Assembly: GCF_040500525.1 (NCBI RefSeq)
Contig: NZ_CP159403.1
Span: forward strand, 387,001-451,000
Direction of reading: 5' to 3'
From: Azospirillum formosense
Lineage (GTDB): Bacteria; Pseudomonadota; Alphaproteobacteria; Azospirillales; Azospirillaceae
DNA: 64,000 nt
Under the pieces are notes generated by a model. It worked only from the letters and a program-made list of their open reading frames with translations, searched no databases and was not told where the DNA came from. Within the stretch, counting starts at the first letter, position 1; every line of letters starts with the position of its first letter. The position numbers and the translations under genes were made by a program. Shown here piece after piece: positions 17,953 to 26,778 of this stretch.

Positions 17953-18336
17953 TCAGGCGCGGGCGCGTTCGATCTCGACGCCGACGCTGGCGGCGTCCGG
18001 GAACACGTCCAGCTTCTCGACCCGCACCTTGACGCTGGCGATCCGTTCATCGGACAGGCAGCGCTCGGCGATCCGCTCGGCCAGCGTTTCGATCAGGGTG
18101 ACGTGGCCCTGGCTGACCAGCCCCTTCACCACCGCCGCCATGTCCTCGCCGGTGACTCCGGGCGCGGCGACGTCCAGGTCGAGGCTCAGGCGGATGCGCT
18201 GCGGTTTGATCCGCTCGTGGGCATAGACGCCGATCAGCGCATCCATGACCAGATCGCGCACGAAGCAACGGGTGGAGAGCGCCGCCGGGGCCGAGCGGGG
18301 CGTCGGAGCGGTGACGGTGGCGAAGAGCTTGTTCAT
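17953..18336 (-). CDS. folB: dihydroneopterin aldolase
   Basis: 127 residues from the chosen start. Splits 7,8-dihydroneopterin into hydroxymethyl-dihydropterin and glycolaldehyde in folate synthesis. Family signs: FVRDLVMDALIGVYAHER, the usual first strand with the conserved Glu, then TLIETLAERIAERCL and VKVRVEKLDVFPDAASVGV. The frame is open to 18468, with other possible starts at 18438 and 18468; 18336 (MNKLFATV) gives a length close to the family norm but has a weak ribosome site, so the start is uncertain. It lies downstream of ccrM on the same strand. Confidence 0.85.
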   Translation of the reverse strand: MNKLFATVTAPTPRSAPAALSTRCFVRDLVMDALIGVYAHERIKPQRIRLSLDLDVAAPGVTGEDMAAVVKGLVSQGHVTLIETLAERIAERCLSDERIASVKVRVEKLDVFPDAASVGVEIERARA

Positions 18337-18470
18337 GGCGCACACGCCTATCACGCCGTCCCCGTCCTGCCAAGGCGCGCGGGCGGCGATCGATGAGGGG
18401 CTCGGATGCCGAATGCGCGGGAACGGGGCGGCGCTCATGGCCGCCCCGCGCCGGATCCGGCCGTGCAAGG

Positions 18471-19610
<1,140 letters not shown>

Positions 19611-19646
19611 GCCGTCAACTGATTTCTTGCGCCGGAATCGCGGCGC

Positions 19647-20333
19647 TCAGCCGGCCCGTTCGATTTGGGCGCGGACTGGTGCAAAAGTGACTCGGTGATG
19701 GGGAGTCACGCCATGGCGGCGCAGCGCCTCCAGATGCTCCGGCGTCGGGTAGCCGGCGTTGCGGTCCCAGCCATATTCCGGGTGAATCTCGGCCAGCCGC
19801 ATCATCTCGCGATCGCGCGCCACCTTGGCGACGATGGACGCCGCGGCGATCGACTGGCTGCGCCCGTCGCCCTTGACGATGGCCTCCATCAGGCAGGACA
19901 GGGCGGGCTTGAACTTGCCGTCGATCAGCGCGACGGCGGGCGGCTCGCCGGGCAGCGCCTCGTAGGCGCGCTTCATGGCCAGCAGCGTGGCCTTGTGGAT
20001 GTTGAGCGCGTCGATCTCCGCCGCGGTCGCCTCGGCCAGGGCGACGGCCAGGGCGTGGGCGCGGATTTCCGGCTCCAGCGCCTCGCGGGCGCGCAGGCTC
20101 AGCGCTTTGCTGTCGTTGATGGCGCTGGCCAGCGCGTCGGGCAGGCCGCCCGCCGGAAGCACCACGGCGGCGGTGACCACCGGTCCGGCGAGCGGGCCGC
20201 GTCCCACCTCGTCGATGCCGCAGACCAGCCGCCCCTGGCCCAGCGCGATCTCGAAGGACAGGTCCGGCTGCGGACGGAGGGGTTTCGGGCGGGCGGTTCT
20301 GGCGGCGGCTTTGGAGACGGCTTTGGCGGTCAT
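19647..20333 (-). CDS. rnhB: ribonuclease HII
   Basis: 228 residues. Cuts the RNA strand of RNA-DNA hybrids and single ribonucleotides in DNA. Motifs: VCGIDEVGRGPLAGPVV with the first catalytic Asp-Glu pair, INDSKALSLRAREAL, ALIDGKFKP with the next Asp, and KGDGRSQSIAAASIVAKVAR. A basic, Ala/Pro-rich N-terminal extension of about 30 residues precedes the domain. The start ATG overlaps the stop of the upstream cyclic-nucleotide-binding gene by 4 bp, so translation is probably coupled. Confidence 0.95.
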   Translation of the reverse strand: MTAKAVSKAAARTARPKPLRPQPDLSFEIALGQGRLVCGIDEVGRGPLAGPVVTAAVVLPAGGLPDALASAINDSKALSLRAREALEPEIRAHALAVALAEATAAEIDALNIHKATLLAMKRAYEALPGEPPAVALIDGKFKPALSCLMEAIVKGDGRSQSIAAASIVAKVARDREMMRLAEIHPEYGWDRNAGYPTPEHLEALRRHGVTPHHRVTFAPVRAQIERAG

Positions 20334-21115
20334 GGAGAGTCGGATCTTGCTGGTTCGGCGTGGTGGACCGGCCGTCCGCCGGAAAGCTGCTCGATGTAGA
20401 TGCGCGTCAGCGAGCGCAGGATGGGCGGCATCGTCTCGACGGCCTTGGCGAACTGGTCCTTGCGGATGATTTCGCAGACCGTGGCCTCCAGCGCAACGAC
20501 AGTGGCGGCGCGCGGCCGGTTGGCGAGGAGGGCCAGCTCCCCGAAGATGCGCCCCGGCCCCAGCACGCCGAGATCGGTCCCGTCGCGCCGCACGCCGACC
20601 GAGCCGGACTGGATCAGGTAGGCCGCCGTCCCCGCGTCCCCCTGGCGGAAGAAGCTGTGGCCGCTGCGGAACATGCGGCGGTCGGCCACCGTGGCGAAGG
20701 AATCGGAGGAGCGGATGGCGGCGCTCCCCTCCTGCCGTTCGGGCTGGGACAGGCCGTAGCTGCGGCGGATCGCGGCAACGAGGCTTTCCAGCAGATAGGA
20801 AGCCAGCGGCGGGCAGCGGCCGCGCAGCGCGCGGAAGGTCTCGCGCGACAGTTCCACCGCCTCGACGGTGGTCAGCGCGCGCACCGTGGCGCTGCGCCGC
20901 CCGTCGTCGAGAAGCGCCATCTCCCCGACGATGGCGTTGGCGCCGACCGTGCCCAGGCGGCGCGGACCGTCCGCGCCATCCAGCAGAACCTCCAGCTCGC
21001 CAGACTGGATCAGCCAGGCGCGTTCCCCGGACTCGCCCTGGCGGATCAGCACGGTGTCCGCGGCGATGCGCCGCGTGGGAAGGTCGGGTCCGCTTCTCGT
21101 CATCACGGGTTCCAT
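20330..21115 (-). CDS. tandem cyclic-nucleotide-binding domain protein
   Basis: 261 residues made of two cNMP-binding beta-barrels. First about 15-115 (VLIRQGESGERAWLIQSGEL, VGEMALLDDGRRSATV), second about 145-250 (FFRQGDAGTAAYLIQSGSVG, FGELALLANRPRAATV). The second copy keeps the phosphate-binding pattern GELALL-x3-PRAAT; the first has GRRSAT instead. No DNA-binding or enzymatic domain is attached, so it is a pure sensor or adaptor. It is the first gene of an apparent unit with rnhB, and ccrM follows. Which ligand it binds is not known. Confidence 0.85.
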   Translation of the reverse strand: MEPVMTRSGPDLPTRRIAADTVLIRQGESGERAWLIQSGELEVLLDGADGPRRLGTVGANAIVGEMALLDDGRRSATVRALTTVEAVELSRETFRALRGRCPPLASYLLESLVAAIRRSYGLSQPERQEGSAAIRSSDSFATVADRRMFRSGHSFFRQGDAGTAAYLIQSGSVGVRRDGTDLGVLGPGRIFGELALLANRPRAATVVALEATVCEIIRKDQFAKAVETMPPILRSLTRIYIEQLSGGRPVHHAEPARSDSP

Positions 21116-21284
21116 CGCTCCGGGCTGGCCGCCCGTGTTCCCCGCAGGTTAGCGCGAATGCCGGTCCGGTTCAGGCGATTTCGCGGTGGCGAATCCGCGC
21201 GGCCAGAGGGAGGCGGCCGTGACGCTTGGCGGGGCGCGCCGGCTGCGCTATGCATGGCGCCCTCAAATCGAGAGGCCGGAAGTC

Positions 21285-21782
21285 ATGACCACCACCGCCA
21301 CCACCGAATGCCCCTGCCGTTCCGGCAAGCCCCTGGACGCCTGCTGCGGTCCCTATCTGGACGGAACCGCGCCGGCCCCGACCGCCGAAGCGCTGATGCG
21401 GTCGCGCTACTCGGCCTTCGCCTGCGGGAAGATCGACTATCTGCAGGAGACGCTGCTGCCGGAGACCCGCGAGGATTTCGACCGCAAGGAGATCGAGACC
21501 TGGGCCGCCAACAGCCAGTGGACCGGCCTCGAGGTCCGCAGCACCGAGGCCGGCGGGGCGCAGGACGAGGACGGGGTGGTCGAGTTCGTCGCCCACTTCA
21601 CCATGAACGGCAAGCCGCAGAAGCACCATGAGACCAGCCGCTTCACCAAGCGGGACGGCCGCTGGTACTATGTGGACGGCACGCTGGGCGCCCGCCCGCG
21701 CAGCGGTCCCAAGGTCGGTCGGAACGATCCCTGCACCTGCGGCAGCGGCAGGAAGTACAAGAAGTGCTGCGGGGCGGCCTGA
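21285..21782 (+). CDS. YchJ-family protein with two SEC-C metal-binding motifs
   Basis: 165 residues. SEC-C motif near the N-terminus ([20 protein letters not shown]), a central NTF2-like YchJ domain ([36 protein letters not shown]), and a second SEC-C motif at the C-terminus ([18 protein letters not shown]). SEC-C zinc motifs are best known from SecA, and YchJ proteins bind zinc and ribosomes or SecB-like partners by family inference. ATG 21285 is taken because the first SEC-C begins eight residues later; the open frame extends 33 codons upstream without sense. Single gene, plus strand. Confidence 0.88.
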   Translation: MTTTATTECPCRSGKPLDACCGPYLDGTAPAPTAEALMRSRYSAFACGKIDYLQETLLPETREDFDRKEIETWAANSQWTGLEVRSTEAGGAQDEDGVVEFVAHFTMNGKPQKHHETSRFTKRDGRWYYVDGTLGARPRSGPKVGRNDPCTCGSGRKYKKCCGAA

Positions 21783-21950
21783 CGGCGCAGCCCTGAGGTT
21801 ACGGTGTCGAGAGGCCGCTTTTTGACCGGCAATCCGCCGATTCTCGCAGCAATTGCGATATTTTTGGTCGCCCGGTGACCGCCGGGCGGCCTTCGGCCGG
21901 GTTTTGGCCGAATCTTTCTTTCCGGCGCGCGCGATCTCAATTGAAAAGCG

Positions 21951-21989
21951 CGGCGGAACGGATCATCTTCGGGGGGCCATGTTCCGCCG
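21951..21989 (+). promoter_or_regulatory. 9-bp stem in the cold-shock 5' leader
   Basis: CGGCGGAAC at 21951-21959 pairs with GTTCCGCCG at 21981-21989 over a 21-nt loop, 37 bp before the cold-shock start codon. Cold-shock mRNAs are known for long structured leaders that refold with temperature; the 244-bp gap here would allow one. Confidence 0.35.
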
Positions 21990-22026
21990 GTTGGGGCATG
22001 GCCTATCACGACAGATGAGACCACGT

Positions 22027-22596
22027 ATGTTCGACCGTCCGCAGCGCAACAGCTTCCGCGCTCCCGAGATCACCCAGCGCAACATCCGCGCCACCGTCAA
22101 GTGGTTCAACGCGACCAAGGGCTTCGGCTTCGTCACGCCCGAAGACGGTTCGCCGGATGCCTTCCTGCATTCCACGGTTCTGCAGTTCTGCGGACACGAC
22201 AGCCTGCCCGAGGGTGCCACCATCACCTGTGACCTGTCCCGCGGCCCGAAGGGCCCGCAGGTCGCCACCATCCATGACGTCGACACCTCGACCGCCAGCG
22301 AGTCCCCGCGCCCGGCGGCGCGCGCTCCGCGCGGCGACAGCTACGGCGGCGGCTACGGCGGCGGCGGCAGCTACGGCGGCGGCGCCGAGGAGACGGTCGA
22401 CGGTACCGTGAAGTGGTTCAACGTGTCGAAGGGCTTCGGCTTCATCGCCCCGTCGACCGGCGGCAAGGACATCTTCGTCCACATCCGCGCTCTGGAGCGT
22501 TCGGGCCTCGACGTGCTCGCCGACGGCGAGCAGGTGCGGGTGACCGTCCGCCAGGGCGTCAAGGGTCCGGAAGCGCAGCGCGTCGAAGTGGTCTGA
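22027..22596 (+). CDS. double cold-shock-domain protein with Gly-rich linker
   Basis: 189 residues with two cold-shock domains. First about 19-87 (ATVKWFNATKGFGFVTPED, DAFLHST), second about 125-188 (GTVKWFNVSKGFGFIAPS, DIFVHIRAL). Both keep the RNP1 KGFGF and the RNP2 aromatic residues, so both should bind single-stranded RNA. Between them lies a flexible linker with a run of Gly, Ser and Tyr (residues about 100-122). Paired CSD proteins of this kind are characteristic of alphaproteobacteria. ATG 22027 is preferred; another in-frame ATG sits four codons earlier. A terminator follows at 22722. Confidence 0.9.
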   Translation: MFDRPQRNSFRAPEITQRNIRATVKWFNATKGFGFVTPEDGSPDAFLHSTVLQFCGHDSLPEGATITCDLSRGPKGPQVATIHDVDTSTASESPRPAARAPRGDSYGGGYGGGGSYGGGAEETVDGTVKWFNVSKGFGFIAPSTGGKDIFVHIRALERSGLDVLADGEQVRVTVRQGVKGPEAQRVEVV

Positions 22597-22721
22597 CGTC
22601 GAACAGCCGGGGGTGAGGGGCGGGGCGGACCCATCCCACACGCCCGGTCGCGGAAGCAGCACCATTCCCCTCACCGTCACGATCCGCCCATCGGGTCCGT
22701 GGCGGTGAGCGGGGCACAAGA

Positions 22722-22757
22722 AAAGCCCGCCGTTCCAGTGGAGCGGCGGGCTTTTTT
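22722..22757. terminator. bidirectional terminator between the cold-shock and ctpA genes
   Basis: AAAGCCCGCCG at 22722-22732 pairs with CGGCGGGCTTT at 22744-22754 over 11 nt, with T6 on the plus side and a shorter T-run on the minus side. It can serve both convergent genes. Confidence 0.85.
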
Positions 22758-22803
22758 GCGATCTCGTCTTCGGTCCAGCGGGCGGGCCCGTAGGGGGCGG
22801 CTG

Positions 22804-24246
22804 TTACGGCCGCCCGATCAGCGTGCCCATCAGGCGGGTGCGGATGGCCGCGACGGCGCAATCCAGCGGGCGGTCGGCGTCCGGCTTCGACGGGGCGGCG
22901 GCCACGTCCGGGCACAAATCCTCGATCCGCCAGGCGCGCGGCGGCGGCGGCGGGGTGGCGTGCGGATCGCAGGTCGCCGGGTCGGGATGCGTCTCCTCGC
23001 TGTTGTCGTTGGCCGGCTTGATCTCCAGGTTCGGCGACACGCCGAAGCAGTCGACCAGCCCGCCGGACGGGCGGAAATAGCGCGCCGTGGTCAGGCGGAT
23101 GCCGATGTCGCCGGACAGCGACGAAATGGTCTGCACCGACCCCTTGCCGTAGCTGCGCGTGCCGAACAGCAGAGCCCGGCTGTGGTCCTGAAGGGCGCCC
23201 GCGACGATCTCCGACGCCGAGGCCGACCCGCTGTTGATCAGCAGGACGATGGGAAGCCCGGCCAGCAGGTCGCCCGGCGTGCCGGTGTAGCGACGGTTCT
23301 CGTCCGGATCGCGGCCACGCACCGACACGATGTCCACCGCTTCCAGGAAGCGGTCGGCGACGTTCACCGCCTGATCGAGCAGGCCCCCGGGGTTGTTGCG
23401 CAGGTCCAAAACCGCACCGGCCAGCCGGCCGTGGGCCTGCCGGCGCATCTCCTCCACCGCCTCGTCCAGCGCGTGGGAGGTCTGCTGGTTGAAGGCGGCG
23501 ATGCGGATGTAGGCGACGTCGCCCTCCAGCCGGTAGCGGACGGGCTGGATCTTCACGATGGCGCGGGTCAGCGACACCCGGAAGGGGGCGTCGGGGCCGC
23601 CGTTGCCGCCGCCGTTGCGGCGCATGGTCAGGGCGACGGAGGTGCCGACCGGGCCGCGCATCCGCGCCACCGCGTCGCGCAGGTTCATGCCCTTGACCTG
23701 GGCCTCGTCGATGCGGGCGATCAGGTCGCCGGTGCGCAATCCGGCGCGGGCGGCAGGGGAACCGTCGATGGGGGAGACGACGCGGATCAGGCCGCTGTCC
23801 TCATCCATCGTGACCTCGATGCCCAGCCCGCCGAACTCACCCTGGGTCTGCTCCCGCATGTAGCGGAAATGCTCCGAGTCGAGGAAAGCCGAGTAGGGAT
23901 CGAGGGAGGTCAGCATGGCGTCCAGAGCCGCCTCGGTCAGCACCCGGTCGGTCGCTCCCGGCTCCTCCTTCTTCTTCTTCTGAAGGCCGGCGACGGCCTT
24001 CTCGACGAGCGCCTGCGGCGTGCCCGGCTTCACATGCTCGGCCAGCACGCGGCGCAGGACGTCCGAGAAGAGGAGGTAGTTGCGGTCCGCCGGGGAGGGG
24101 AGGGAGGAGGTGCCCTTGGCCTTCGCGAACTCCTGCCGGTAATGGTCCAGCGCGATGCTGGTGTCGGCGCGGGAGGCCGGCACCACCGCGCAGGCGGGTC
24201 CCATCGCCACCATCAGCAGCAACAGCGCCGCCAGCAGTTTCGCCAT
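22804..24246 (-). CDS. ctpA: C-terminal processing peptidase (S41 family)
   Basis: 480 residues. Signal peptide MAKLLAALLLLMVAMGPACA, then a helical N-terminal region, a PDZ domain (about 140-210, VVSPIDGSPAARAGLRTGDL) and the S41 catalytic domain with LDLRNNPGGLLDQAV, LLINSGSASASEIVAGAL (nucleophile Ser at 341-345) and the general-base Lys368 in YGKGSVQT. It trims or degrades periplasmic proteins from the C-terminus. The C-terminal tail is Pro- and Asp-rich with a possible Cys pair (CPDV, LDCAVAA). The start 24246 has AGAGGGG upstream. An extended -10 promoter is proposed at 24314. Confidence 0.93.
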   Translation of the reverse strand: MAKLLAALLLLMVAMGPACAVVPASRADTSIALDHYRQEFAKAKGTSSLPSPADRNYLLFSDVLRRVLAEHVKPGTPQALVEKAVAGLQKKKKEEPGATDRVLTEAALDAMLTSLDPYSAFLDSEHFRYMREQTQGEFGGLGIEVTMDEDSGLIRVVSPIDGSPAARAGLRTGDLIARIDEAQVKGMNLRDAVARMRGPVGTSVALTMRRNGGGNGGPDAPFRVSLTRAIVKIQPVRYRLEGDVAYIRIAAFNQQTSHALDEAVEEMRRQAHGRLAGAVLDLRNNPGGLLDQAVNVADRFLEAVDIVSVRGRDPDENRRYTGTPGDLLAGLPIVLLINSGSASASEIVAGALQDHSRALLFGTRSYGKGSVQTISSLSGDIGIRLTTARYFRPSGGLVDCFGVSPNLEIKPANDNSEETHPDPATCDPHATPPPPPRAWRIEDLCPDVAAAPSKPDADRPLDCAVAAIRTRLMGTLIGRP

Positions 24247-24563
24247 CCTGCGCCCCTCTTGACTGACCGGCCCGGCCGGCGGAATCAAAGCCATCAACGC
24301 GACTGCAAGCCTTATTGTACCAGGGGTTTCGCCTGCCGGACGCCCAAGGCCGGTGCATATGTGCGTTTGTACAGCGGAACACGGCCTTCCGGCCGGTCCC
24401 GCCGGTCGTCCATCCGCAACCTAGCACGTTGACCGGGCAATCTCAAATCCTGCCCCCCGATGCCGCGGGACCCGCCGCCTCGCTCAGGATAGGATATATG
24501 TCTCCACCCGTCGCGCCGCCACTCTCCGGGCGGGGGAGAGCGCCGGCGCGGGGATTCTACGCC
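24247..24563. other. 317-bp gap between ctpA and the sugar transferase gene
   Basis: Contains the proposed ctpA promoter; I find no gene in it and no clear terminator for the sugar transferase gene, which is transcribed toward this gap. Confidence 0.5.
24314..24322 (-). promoter_or_regulatory. extended -10 promoter for ctpA
   Basis: On the minus strand the sequence TGGTACAAT gives a TGn-extended -10 with five of six bases matching TATAAT. No good -35 is seen at 17 bp, which is usual for extended -10 promoters. The start codon is about 60 bp downstream of the implied transcript start. Confidence 0.4.
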
Positions 24564-25286
24564 TTAATAGGCACCTTTTCCGCTGAGCATCACGCCGACC
24601 GTGCGCAGCAGGATGCGGATGTCGCCCCAGAAGCTCCAGCCCAGCAGATAGGCGGTGTCGAGCTGGACGCGCCGGCCGTAATCCACGTCGTTGCGGCCGC
24701 TGACCTGCCACAGGCCGGTCAGGCCGGGACGGCAGCGCGTGTAGAAGGGGAAGCAGACGTGATAGCGCGCCACCTCCTCCTGCACGATGGGGCGCGGGCC
24801 GACCAGGCTCATGTCGCCGGTCAGGACGTTGAAGAGCTGAGGCAGCTCGTCCAGGCTGGTGCGGCGCAGGAATCGGCCGATCCAGGTGATGCGGGGATCG
24901 TTGCGCAGCTTGCGCGTCGCCTCCCACTCGGCGCGGGCTTCCGGGTCGGACTCGATCAGCTTCTCGAAGACCTCCGGCCCGTTGACGACCATCGAGCGGA
25001 ACTTCCAGCAGGTGAAGTCCCGGCCCTCCGTCCCGATGCGGCGGTGGCCGAACACCGCGGGGCCGCCGTCCAGCGTGATGAGAAGCCCGACGATCAGCAT
25101 CAGCGGCCCGAAGAACAGGATCAGCCCGACCGCCCCCACGAGATCGAAGGCGCGTTTCACCCGGTTGCGGTGCAGCGGTTCCGTGGTCGGCAGACGCGCG
25201 ACCAACTCCGCGGCGGACGCCGTGCCGGCAAGCGTCGCCGGTTCCAGCGGTGCAGCACCCAACTGGATGGACTGCGGAATACCCAT
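24564..25286 (-). CDS. undecaprenyl-phosphate sugar-1-phosphate transferase (ExoY/WcaJ type)
   Basis: 240 residues. Starts polysaccharide repeat synthesis by moving a sugar-1-phosphate onto the lipid carrier at the inner membrane. Signs: a membrane segment (DLVGAVGLILFFGPLMLIVG, about 55-75), the core motif CWKFRSMVVNG, then ITWIGRFLRRTSLDELPQLF and GDMSLVGPRPIVQEE, all diagnostic of the bacterial sugar transferase family. It has the short ExoY-like form without the N-terminal multi-TM domain. GGGGGATCG precedes the ATG. No other polysaccharide gene is adjacent, so the product made is unknown. Confidence 0.92.
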   Translation of the reverse strand: MGIPQSIQLGAAPLEPATLAGTASAAELVARLPTTEPLHRNRVKRAFDLVGAVGLILFFGPLMLIVGLLITLDGGPAVFGHRRIGTEGRDFTCWKFRSMVVNGPEVFEKLIESDPEARAEWEATRKLRNDPRITWIGRFLRRTSLDELPQLFNVLTGDMSLVGPRPIVQEEVARYHVCFPFYTRCRPGLTGLWQVSGRNDVDYGRRVQLDTAYLLGWSFWGDIRILLRTVGVMLSGKGAY

Positions 25287-25460
25287 CGATCCCCCGTACT
25301 CACAATTCGGCTGGCGGAAACACGACCGCCTTCCGGGGGAGGCAACGCGCGAGGCGCGTCCGGGGTCCCCCGGCTGGGCCGATCCGTCGCAGTTCCATTG
25401 CGGTACGCCGGGTGGCGGGATCGGGGCCGACGGGGTGCCCCTTTCGGTGTAAGCGAAGGC

Positions 25461-26507
25461 TCAGCAGATGCGGGGAAGCTGCTCGCCGGACAGCCAGTCG
25501 ACGATGCGCTTGCCGCCGAAGCGCGTCTCCATTTGCACGAAGCGGTGAGCATCCTCGACCACCGTGCCGATGATGGCGGCCCCGCTGCCCAGCGGATGGG
25601 CGCGCATGGCCGCCAGCAGGCGGTCGGCGTTCTCCGCCGCGCAGACGGCGATCAGCTTGCCCTCGTTGGCGACGTAGAGCGGGTCGAGCCCGAGCAGTTC
25701 GCAGGTGGCCGCCACCTCGGCCTTCAGCGGGATGGCGGCCTCGCGCAGCAGCATGCCGACTCCCGACTGGTGGGCGATCTCGTTCAGCGTCGTCGCCAGA
25801 CCGCCGCGGGTCGGGTCGCGCAGCACATGGACGTCCGGCACCGCCGCGACCATGCCGGCGACCAGCCCGTGCAGCGCGGCGCTGTCCGACCGGATGTCGG
25901 TCTCGAAGCTGAGATTCTCGCGGGTGGACATGATGGCGACGCCGTGGTCGCCCATGGTGCCGCTGACCAGGATCGCGTCGCCGGGCCGCGCCCGTTCGCC
26001 GGACGGGGCGACTCCGGGGGGCACCACGCCGATGCCGGTGGTGGTGATGAAGACGCCGTCGCCCTTGCCGCGCTCCACCACCTTGGTGTCGCCGGTCACG
26101 ATGGAAACCCCGGCCTCGCGCGCGGCCCGGGCCATGCTGTCGACCAGCCGCTTCAGGTCGGCCAGCGGGAATCCCTCTTCCAGGATGAAGCCGGCGGTCA
26201 AATAGAGTGGCACCGCCCCCGCCATGGCGACGTCGTTCACCGTGCCGTGCACGGCCAGCGATCCGATGTCGCCGCCGGGAAAGAACAGGGGCGAGACGAC
26301 GAAGCCGTCGGTCGTCACCACCATGCGACCGCCGGGCGCGTCGAAGGCCGCCTGGTCGTTGCCCTGGTCGAGCAGCGGGTTGGCGAAGGCCGTGGCGAAC
26401 AGCTCCCGCACCAGCTGGGCCATGGCCTTGCCGCCCGATCCGTGACTCATGTCCACGGCGCCGCGGGCGAGGTCGAGCTTGCGGGTGAAGAGGCGGCGGT
26501 CGGTCAT
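25461..26507 (-). CDS. hypE: hydrogenase maturation factor HypE
   Basis: 348 residues. Dehydrates the carbamoyl group that HypF places on its C-terminal cysteine, producing the cyanide ligand for the NiFe site. The protein ends in the required LPRIC with the acceptor Cys as last residue. The AIR-synthase-like fold shows DMSHGSGGKAM at the start, VVTTDGFVVSPLFFPGGDIG, AVHGTVNDVAMAGA and DPTRGGLATTLNEIA. ATG 26507 is 16 bp from the hypC stop; the longer open frame covers hypC in another register. It is the last gene of the accessory operon. Confidence 0.97.
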   Translation of the reverse strand: MTDRRLFTRKLDLARGAVDMSHGSGGKAMAQLVRELFATAFANPLLDQGNDQAAFDAPGGRMVVTTDGFVVSPLFFPGGDIGSLAVHGTVNDVAMAGAVPLYLTAGFILEEGFPLADLKRLVDSMARAAREAGVSIVTGDTKVVERGKGDGVFITTTGIGVVPPGVAPSGERARPGDAILVSGTMGDHGVAIMSTRENLSFETDIRSDSAALHGLVAGMVAAVPDVHVLRDPTRGGLATTLNEIAHQSGVGMLLREAAIPLKAEVAATCELLGLDPLYVANEGKLIAVCAAENADRLLAAMRAHPLGSGAAIIGTVVEDAHRFVQMETRFGGKRIVDWLSGEQLPRIC

Positions 26508-26523
26508 GGCGGGGTCCGTAAAG

Positions 26524-26778
26524 TCAGGCGGCGGCGCCGGTGGGGTCTTCGGAAGCGGGCGGCAAGGTGCCGGTTGCGGCGAGCAGGGCGAGCGTGCGCT
26601 CCGCTTCCTCCGGGTCGAGCTTGGACAGGGCGTAGCCGACATGGACGATCACGTAGTCGCCCACCGCCACACTCTCGACCAGCGCCAGGGAGCAGGCGAC
26701 CTTCACCCCGCCCAGGCTGACCGTGGCGCGGTCGTCCTCCAGAAGCTCGGTCACGCGGGCGGGAACGGCGAGGCACAT
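26524..26778 (-). CDS. hypC: hydrogenase maturation chaperone HypC
   Basis: 84 residues beginning MCLAVPARV, with the essential Cys2 that binds the Fe(CN)2CO unit together with HypD. The small OB-like fold continues as GVKVACSLALVESVAVGDY and VIVHVGYALSKLD. The gene overlaps the 3' end of hypF by 28 bp and is followed by hypE, where hypD would normally come. A second family member (hupF) is encoded at 32183. Confidence 0.95.
   Translation of the reverse strand: MCLAVPARVTELLEDDRATVSLGGVKVACSLALVESVAVGDYVIVHVGYALSKLDPEEAERTLALLAATGTLPPASEDPTGAAA

Noticed and set aside
24529..24545. Another copy of the REP-like element near the sugar transferase gene
   Set aside because: CTCTCCGGGCGGGGGAGAG shares only the outer arms with the elements at 55145 and 55239; the inner palindrome and the GGTGAGGG tail are absent.
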